Shown piece by piece: positions 56,693 through 64,000 of a stretch of 64,000 bases of DNA. This DNA comes from Phytophthora sp. 'mugwort' (taxonomy: Eukaryota > Oomycota > Peronosporomycetes > Peronosporales > Peronosporaceae): contig JAUCEF010000008.1 in NCBI GenBank assembly GCA_033558025.1, positions 3,472,001-3,536,000 on the forward strand. The letters run 5' to 3'. The position numbers and the translations under genes were made by a program. Below the pieces are notes generated by a model. The model worked only from the letters and a program-made list of their open reading frames with translations. It had not been told where the DNA came from and did not search any database. Numbering within the stretch: position 1 is the first letter of the stretch; each line of letters opens with the position of its first letter.

Positions 56693-58328
56693 AGGAACAT
56701 ACTCCAACCGACGTACCCCAACCAAGCAAGCTGCCATGGGCAAACCCCCACAATCTAGTGCATGCATCTCTCGTGATTGAGTGAATGAACGAATGCGTAG
56801 CTCTCAAAGAAGAAACGAAGCAGCCCAGCTAGGAAGAAGCAAGCACACCGTGATTCTGAAAGTGAGCCAGCGGCATAGATGTCGTGTCGTTAATATACAG
56901 GTAGAAAACAAAGCTGGGTGTCGTTCGCTCTACCCGTGGTGGTTAGGATTGACATATACACTCCCTTTGAGTGTGACCTCCTTGGGGTAATACTGTACGC
57001 ACTGAGCACACGAAATAATGGATTCGTATCTTTTGATCCGGCAGTCGACTGTAGAAACCGGATTCGGGAAGGTTACAGTACATATACCACCATGTCACTT
57101 TTACCGGTACAATATGCTGTACTTTACGATGTCATACTCCGCTAGCAGGAAGGCTTTAGGGAGACTAACTAGACCGTATCGCAGGAAACACTCCGTTTGC
57201 TGTCAAATGCATAATTCGCAACCGCTCGCATGTCACCGAGACACATCATGATCCGGTCGTTGTTGTGCGCCCGGTCTTTGTAGCGTCGGACGCGCATTAA
57301 TCGGTCGATCACCACGGTTTACGGCTTAATCCATTTTCGCTAGCTTGTACTTGGCAATATTGTTGTACTACATGTGCCTTCCAAAAGGGTCTCACTACTG
57401 TATACTCAAAACAAGCAGACCAGGTCGTGCGCGTTACTTCCTGTATGCGCTCCACCGCCTCGAGCAGGCGATTCGTAAGGGTGCCGAGGCCCGTTATCTT
57501 TGTCGCTGTTTGACGCTACAGACGGTACAGTACCGTACGAGCCCGATTTCTGTGTTCGCGGACTTGTGGCGTTGCTGTAGTCGACACCGCTGCACATCGC
57601 TATGGCACAGTTGTATCTTGCGCAGCTACGCCGTGCGGGTTGGCGCGTCAATTGCGCGGTGTAGTGGCGCATTGCAACGCTCGGGTCGCTACCAACTCTG
57701 TTCTGCTCTGCTCGACTTGAGTTGGCTTGCTCTGCTCGGTAGTGCTGCTGAGTGCCTGCAGCAAAAGACTTGCAGGCTCAGTCCGTGAGCCGCATGCCAA
57801 CGCACCATTTATCGGCGCATTGCGGCATCCGGCATCCAGGAGAGCGAGCAAGAAGCCCACGTGGTAACATGGATCACAACGGCAGGATTTGAGTGGGGGA
57901 CTCTGCTCTCTAGCGGTGCGAGTTGCATCGTCGGCCACGCCGCCTGTTTGGGTACGGCCGTGAGTAAGTAGTGAGGCCATGGCATGGCGTAATAGTGAGC
58001 GAACACGGCGACGAGAGCGCCCCCCCCATTTGTTGAGGCTGAGGGCCAAGACACGAGCGAGTGAGCGCGGTGAAGAGACGGTCCTCGCAGTCTAGTTAAG
58101 AGAGATCGGTGTCCCCAGGCGGAGCGCTCTTCTGCAACAACAGGCTGTTGCCGCTTTGTCTAATAGTCAGCCGCTCGCCATCGTTCAACCTGCTCGATAC
58201 CACCATGCCACCTCTGCTGTGAAGCCGACCTCCCCTGGACGATTGGGCCGTCCGAGCTCTCTCATTATCCAATTCGTTCTTCCCGCAGCAAACAAGCTCC
58301 AATCGAAAATCTACTCGTCTTAGCAACC

Positions 58329-59114
58329 ATGGTCAACGCCTTTTCCGCTGTTGCCGTCGCGCTCGTCGCCACCTCTGCTGTTGCTTCGGCTGCGTCCATG
58401 CGTTCCGAGGCTGCCTCGATGCCCACGGGCTCGTGGCCCTCCAGCAAGGGCGACGTCTACTTCTCGGCGCCTTACACGGTCAAGAAGGGCGAGACCTTCG
58501 ACGGAGGCATGAAGACGTACCAGCGCAAAGATATTAAGTGCGGCGGCCAGAAGGAGAGCGGCTCCAAGACGGCCGTCTTCCTTGTGGAGCCCGGTGCCAC
58601 GCTCAAGAACGTGATCATCGGCAAGGACCAGATGGAGGGCGTGCACTGCGACCAAAGTGGATGCACGATCCAGAACGTGTGGTGGGACGACGTGTGCGAG
58701 GACGCGCTGAGCATCAAAGGCGGCTCGGCCAACAGCGTCTCCAAGGTGATCGGCGGCGGCGCGCGCTCGGCCGACGACAAGGTCGTGCAGCACAACGGCC
58801 TTGGCACGGTGTCCATCGAGGGCTTTTATGCGCAGGACTTTGGCAAGCTCTACCGCTCATGCGGTACCTGCGGCGGCAAGTCGCGCAAGGTGACCGTCAA
58901 GAACGTGTACGCCGTGAACGGCAAGAAGAGCATCGTCACGGTGAACAAGAACTGGGGCGACCAAGCCACGATCGAGAACATTAAGATCAAGGGCAAGAAG
59001 GTGGACGTGTGCGCGTGGTCACAGGGCTCCACGTCGGGTGAGCCGAAAGAGCTGGGGGCCGGTCCGTCGGGCTCGCTCTGCAAGTACTCGACCGGCACCA
59101 TCCAGTACGTCTAA
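58329..59114 (+). CDS. Secreted pectate lyase PL3, copy 11
   Basis: Intact gene, haplotype A, common Ala4 protein. The spacer has the subgroup marker GAGGCTGAGG, but carries the CTCTCTAGC variant, while copies 9, 10 and 12 have CTTTCTAGC. Confidence 0.95.
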   Translation: MVNAFSAVAVALVATSAVASAASMRSEAASMPTGSWPSSKGDVYFSAPYTVKKGETFDGGMKTYQRKDIKCGGQKESGSKTAVFLVEPGATLKNVIIGKDQMEGVHCDQSGCTIQNVWWDDVCEDALSIKGGSANSVSKVIGGGARSADDKVVQHNGLGTVSIEGFYAQDFGKLYRSCGTCGGKSRKVTVKNVYAVNGKKSIVTVNKNWGDQATIENIKIKGKKVDVCAWSQGSTSGEPKELGAGPSGSLCKYSTGTIQYV

Positions 59115-60750
59115 AGGAACATACTCCAACCGACGTACCCCAACCAAGCAAGCTGCCATGGGCAAACCCCCACAATCTAGTGCATGCATCTCTCGTGATT
59201 GAGTGAATGAACGAATGCGTAGCTCTCAAAGAAGAAACGAAGCAGCCCAGCTAGGAAGAAGCAAGCACACCGTGATTCTGAAAGTGAGCCAGCGGCATAG
59301 ATGTCGTGTCGTTAATATACAGGTAGAAAACAAAGCTGGGTGTCGTTCGCTCTACCCGTGGTGGTTAGGATTGACATATACACTCCCTTTGAGTGTGACC
59401 TCCTTGGGGTAATACTGTACGCACTGAGCACACGAAATAATGGATTCGTATCTTTTGATCCGGCAGTCGACTGTAGAAACCGGATTCGGGAAGGTTACAG
59501 TACATATACCACCATGTCACTTTTACCGGTACAATATGCTGTACTTTACGATGTCATACTCCGCTAGCAGGAAGGCTTTAGGGAGACTAACTAGACCGTA
59601 TCGCAGGAAACACTCCGTTTGCTGTCAAATGCATAATTCGCAACCGCTCGCATGTCACCGAGACACATCATGATCCGGTCGTTGTTGTGCGCCCGGTCTT
59701 TGTAGCGTCGGACGCGCATTAATCGGTCGATCACCACGGTTTACGGCTTAATCCATTTTCGCTAGCTTGTACTTGGCAATATTGTTGTACTACATGTGCC
59801 TTCCAAAAGGGTCTCACTACTGTATACTCAAAACAAGCAGACCAGGTCGTGCGCGTTACTTCCTGTATGCGCTCCACCGCCTCGAGCAGGCGATTCGTAA
59901 GGGTGCCGAGGCCCGTTATCTTTGTCGCTGTTTGACGCTACAGACGGTACAGTACCGTACGAGCCCGATTTCTGTGTTCGCGGACTTGTGGCGTTGCTGT
60001 AGTCGACACCGCTGCACATCGCTATGGCACAGTTGTATCTTGCGCAGCTACGCCGTGCGGGTTGGCGCGTCAATTGCGCGGTGTAGTGGCGCATTGCAAC
60101 GCTCGGGTCGCTACCAACTCTGTTCTGCTCTGCTCGACTTGAGTTGGCTTGCTCTGCTCGGTAGTGCTGCTGAGTGCCTGCAGCAAAAGACTTGCAGGCT
60201 CAGTCCGTGAGCCGCATGCCAACGCACCATTTATCGGCGCATTGCGGCATCCGGCATCCAGGAGAGCGAGCAAGAAGCCCACGTGGTAACATGGATCACA
60301 ACGGCAGGATTTGAGTGGGGGACTCTGCTTTCTAGCGGTGCGAGTTGCATCGTCGGCCACGCCGCCTGTTTGGGTACGGCCGTGAGTAAGTAGTGAGGCC
60401 ATGGCATGGCGTAATAGTGAGCGAACACGGCGACGAGAGCGCCCCCCCCATTTGTTGAGGCTGAGGGCCAAGACACGAGCGAGTGAGCGCGGTGAAGAGA
60501 CGGTCCTCGCAGTCTAGTTAAGAGAGATCGGTGTCCCCAGGCGGAGCGCTCTTCTGCAACAACAGGCTGTTGCCGCTTTGTCTAATAGTCAGCCGCTCGC
60601 CATCGTTCAACCTGCTCGATACCACCATGCCACCTCTGCTGTGAAGCCGACCTCCCCTGGACGATTGGGCCGTCCGAGCTCTCTCATTATCCAATTCGTT
60701 CTTCCCGCAGCAAACAAGCTCCAATCGAAGATCTACTCGTCTTAGCAACC

Positions 60751-61536
60751 ATGGTCAACGCCTTTTCCGCTGTTGCCGTCGCGCTCGTCGCCACCTCTGC
60801 TGTTGCTTCGGCTGCGTCCATGCGTTCCGAGGCTGCCTCGATGCCCACGGGCTCGTGGCCCTCCAGCAAGGGCGACGTCTACTTCTCGGCGCCTTACACG
60901 GTCAAGAAGGGCGAGACCTTCGACGGAGGCATGAAGACGTACCAGCGCAAAGATATTAAGTGCGGCGGCCAGAAGGAGAGCGGCTCCAAGACGGCCGTCT
61001 TCCTTGTGGAGCCCGGTGCCACGCTCAAGAACGTGATCATCGGCAAGGACCAGATGGAGGGCGTGCACTGCGACCAAAGTGGATGCACGATCCAGAACGT
61101 GTGGTGGGACGACGTGTGCGAGGACGCGCTGAGCATCAAAGGCGGCTCGGCCAACAGCGTCTCCAAGGTGATCGGCGGCGGCGCGCGCTCGGCCGACGAC
61201 AAGGTCGTACAGCACAACGGCCTTGGCACGGTGTCCATCGAGGGCTTTTATGCGCAGGACTTTGGCAAGCTCTACCGCTCATGCGGTACCTGCGGCGGCA
61301 AGTCGCGCAAGGTGACCGTCAAGAACGTGTACGCCGTGAACGGCAAGAAGAGCATCGTCACGGTGAACAAGAACTGGGGCGACCAAGCCACGATCGAGAA
61401 CATTAAGATCAAGGGCAAGAAGGTGGACGTGTGCGCGTGGTCACAGGGCTCCACGTCGGGTGAGCCGAAAGAGCTGGGGGCCGGTCCGTCGGGCTCGCTC
61501 TGCAAGTACTCGACCGGCACCATCCAGTACGTCTAA
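60751..61536 (+). CDS. Secreted pectate lyase PL3, copy 12 (last gene of the array)
   Basis: Intact gene, haplotype B, common Ala4 protein, subgroup 9-12 spacer. Downstream the array continues for only about 1.2 kb (3' flank plus partial unit 13) before unique DNA begins. There is no sign of decay in this last gene. Confidence 0.95.
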   Translation: MVNAFSAVAVALVATSAVASAASMRSEAASMPTGSWPSSKGDVYFSAPYTVKKGETFDGGMKTYQRKDIKCGGQKESGSKTAVFLVEPGATLKNVIIGKDQMEGVHCDQSGCTIQNVWWDDVCEDALSIKGGSANSVSKVIGGGARSADDKVVQHNGLGTVSIEGFYAQDFGKLYRSCGTCGGKSRKVTVKNVYAVNGKKSIVTVNKNWGDQATIENIKIKGKKVDVCAWSQGSTSGEPKELGAGPSGSLCKYSTGTIQYV

Positions 61537-61715
61537 AGGAACATACTCCAACCGACGTACCCCAACCAAGCAAGCTGCCATGGGCAAACCCCCACAATCT
61601 AGTGCATGCATCTCTCGTGATTGAGTGAATGAACGAATGCGTAGCTCTCAAAGAAGAAACGAAGCAGCCCAGCTAGGAAGAAGCAAGCACACCGTGATTC
61701 TGAAAGTGAGCCAGC

Positions 61716-62775
61716 GGCATAGATGTCGTGTCGTTAATATACAGGTAGAAAACAAAGCTGGGTGTCGTTCGCTCTACCCGTGGTGGTTAGGATTGACATA
61801 TACACTCCCTTTGAGTGTGACCTCCTTGGGGTAATACTGTACGCACTGAGCACACGAAATAATGGATTCGTATCTTTTGATCCGGCAGTCGACTGTAGAA
61901 ACCGGATTCGGGAAGGTTACAGTACATATACCACCATGTCACTTTTACCGGTACAATATGCTGTACTTTACGATGTCATACTCCGCTAGCAGGAAGGCTT
62001 TAGGGAGACTAACTAGACCGTATCGCAGGAAACACTCCGTTTGCTGTCAAATGCATAATTCGCAACCGCTCGCATGTCACCGAGACACATCATGATCCGG
62101 TCGTTGTTGTGCGCCCGGTCTTTGTAGCGTCGGACGCGCATTAATCGGTCGATCACCACGGTTTACGGCTTAATCCATTTTCGCTAGCTTGTACTTGGCA
62201 ATATTGTTGTACTACATGTGCCTTCCAAAAGGGTCTCACTACTGTATACTCAAAACAAGCAGACCAGGTCGTGCGCGTTACTTCCTGTATGCGCTCCACC
62301 GCCTCGAGCAGGCGATTCGTAAGGGTGCCGAGGCCCGTTATCTTTGTCGCTGTTTGACGCTACAGACGGTACAGTACCGTACGAGCCCGATTTCTGTGTT
62401 CGCGGACTTGTGGCGTTGCTGTAGTCGACACCGCTGCACATCGCTATGGCACAGTTGTATCTTGCGCAGCTACGCCGTGCGGGTTGGCGCGTCAATTGCG
62501 CGGTGTAGTGGCGCATTACAACGCTCGGGTCGCTACCAACTCTGTTCTGCTCTGCTCGACTTGAGTTGGCTTGCTCTGCTCGGTAGTGCTGCTGAGTGCC
62601 TGCAGCAAAAGACTTGCAGGCTCAGTCCGTGAGCCGCATGCCAACGCACCATTTATCGGCGCATTGCGGCATCCGGCATCCAGGAGAGCGAGCAAGAAGC
62701 CCACGTGGTAACATGGATCACAACGGCAGGATTTGAGTGGGGGACTCTGCTCTCTAGCGGTGCGAGTTGCATCGT
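61716..62775 (+). repeat. Partial thirteenth unit, promoter and gene missing
   Basis: The repeat continues past copy 12 until TGCGAGTTGCATCGT at 62775 and then changes to unrelated DNA. The break lies about 413 bases before the expected ATG, so the poly-C tract, core promoter and gene are absent. It differs from the other units by GCATTACAACG for GCATTGCAACG (near 62518). Confidence 0.95.
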
Positions 62776-63061
62776 TGGTCAACGTCTCGAATATATGTGT
62801 ATGTACCTTTGTTTTGGCGCTATTAGAGCTGTGGAGATTACAGTACCGTATCATACTTCAAGCATCCGACAACAACTAGCATCCGACGACACGCTTTCAG
62901 CCAATAGCATGAACCAAACTGACAAGGGTGTCACTTTTCCGTTGGGTACTTCTTGCATCCGACAATCCTTGTCTTGTAACTAGGCTAAAGTCCTCAATAA
63001 TGTGTTCACATGATATCTGGCACCCATTCTCCTCCAATGCTCGAAGCGCGCCAAAACAGCA
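62776..63061. other. Right junction of the array, no gene
   Basis: AT-richer unique DNA. The phrase GCATCCGAC occurs three times (near 62863, 62880 and 62955), with CATCCGACAA in two of these. No open frame of interest is present before the transposase remnant. Confidence 0.4.
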
Positions 63062-64000
63062 ATGGCGCGCAAGCGCCCAGGTCGAAAGCGCGGCGAAAAT
63101 GGCAAAGGGAAGCACCATCCCCTGTTCAAGCGGAGCTCCAAGACCTACTTTGCGAGGCTGGCAGCAATCAATCAATATCGTGAGCACCGCAACATGAACG
63201 CAACACTCGCTACATTATTTCCTGGCGTGGATGGTGCGTTACGAGACACCAAGCGCAAGTCAATCTATTTGTCGGAAAAGAAGCGGGCTAAGATTGAAGC
63301 GGCGTGTGAAACTGCGAAGGGGGCCCAGCTGAATGCGTCAGGGATTTGGAGACCACAACGATGCTATCATCGGCTTGTGAACGTCGAATCGCTCAATGAA
63401 TAGACGATCTACGTGGAGAAGGCGCACCGGTGTCAGCATTCATGCTCCGCTCTAAAGCGCTCGAACTGACAGCTGAGGAAGGGCTGAACAACGACGAGTT
63501 TACGGCTTCGTGGACATTCCGGAAGGGAATTTGGCGCCGCCACCTGCTGTCCCTACGACGCCATACGCGGTAGGGTCAGAAGCTTCCATCCGACAGCAAT
63601 GCGGCGAGGCAGGAGCTCCGCGAGAAAGTACTGCGGTTGATGCAAGAAAATGTTGTTGATCGTGTTTATAATGCTGACCAGACAGCCGTTTTCTTCGAGT
63701 ACTTGCCTAAGCGGACAATCTCGGCACGAGGTGCAAAACCTGTATGGGTCCGATGCGCCGGAAGGAGAACGAGCGGGTGTCTGTAATGCTCCTTGGTGAC
63801 TCATGTGGAACGCGCTACTCGCCGTTTATTATTGCGAAGTCGAAACCATCTGAGAAGCCAGCTATGGCTGCGGAGAACAAAGGAATTCGCCACGGATTCA
63901 GCATTTACGTGTGGAAGGAGGTGACTGAGTTACAGGATCGTCTCGATGTCGTTATGTATGGCAACAGCAAGGGTTGGTGGAATGGTGAGCTTTCTCTAGC
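63062..64000 (+). pseudogene. Pogo/Tigger-like DDE_1 transposase remnant (continues beyond window)
   Basis: An open frame from 63062 to 63403 starts with a basic MARKRPGRKRGENGKGKHH stretch and contains LATLFPGVDGALRDTKRKSI, typical of the N-terminal DNA-binding region of oomycete pogo-like transposases. After a stop and frameshift the CENPB-like part (SAFMLRSKALELTAEEG, near 63430) follows. The DDE core begins with YNADQTAVFFEYLPKRT near 63668. Another frameshift near 63760 leads to VSVMLLGDSCGTRYSPFII and YGNSKGWWNGELSL at the right edge. The first catalytic Asp is kept, but the copy is broken at least three times. Confidence 0.75.

Larger units (their letters stand above)
32648..62775 (+). 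repeat. Tandem array of a 2.42-kb pectate lyase unit (12 full copies plus one partial)
   Basis: Using the GGCATAGATG position as the unit border, units start at 32648, 35071, 37494, 39917, 42338, 44760, 47182, 49606, 52028, 54450, 56872, 59294 and 61716. Full units are 2421-2424 bases long, head to tail, and nearly identical over both the spacer and the gene. Most length differences come from a poly-C tract about 330 bases before each ATG. The first 60 bases of unit 1 are more diverged than the other units, as expected at an array edge. The last unit stops after 1060 bases without a gene. Confidence 0.97.

Noticed and set aside
32648..62775. A CRISPR-like or satellite reading of the repeats.
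   Set aside because: Units are 2.42 kb, gene-bearing and contiguous without unique spacers. This is gene amplification in a eukaryote.

Overview
The window reads as nuclear DNA of a plant-pathogenic oomycete, most likely Phytophthora or a close relative. Three things support this: repeated secreted pectate lyase genes of the PL3 family, a core promoter that fits the oomycete Inr/flanking-promoter consensus, and a dense set of decayed transposon families (gypsy, copia, MULE, DDE_Tnp4/Harbinger-like, pogo-like) typical of gene-sparse Phytophthora regions. The species cannot be named from the sequence alone.

Layout. (a) 1-2200, minus strand: the first 733 codons of an intact SHPRH-like SNF2 ATPase gene with an inserted PHD finger; its 3' end lies beyond the window. 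(b) 2.2-32.6 kb: a transposon graveyard with no intact host gene that I could recognise. It holds a minus-strand solo LTR (about 2798-3161), a copia reverse-transcriptase remnant, a DDE_Tnp4-type transposase remnant, a MULE remnant, several copia pieces, and two decayed plus-strand gypsy elements (about 11.8-18.6 kb and 21.2-27.9 kb). It ends with the 3' part of a third gypsy element, including a broken antisense reading frame, a polypurine tract and an LTR at 31665. (c) 32648-62775: twelve complete head-to-tail copies of a 2.42-kb unit, each with one pectate lyase gene, plus a truncated thirteenth copy without a gene. (d) 62776-64000: a decayed pogo-like transposase that runs off the window.

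The array is the biological centre of the window. Ten of the twelve genes are intact and encode exactly the same mature 240-residue enzyme; the only protein difference is V4A in the signal peptide. Copies 1 and 8 each carry a one-base homopolymer insertion that shifts the frame. The spacers (about 1.64 kb) are as conserved as the genes, so whole units were duplicated or homogenised recently. Linked silent variants define two haplotypes, and their order (A-B-A-B in copies 9-12) suggests that a two-unit block was duplicated. If all copies are expressed, the likely effect is a higher dose of one secreted pectin-degrading enzyme, not functional diversification.
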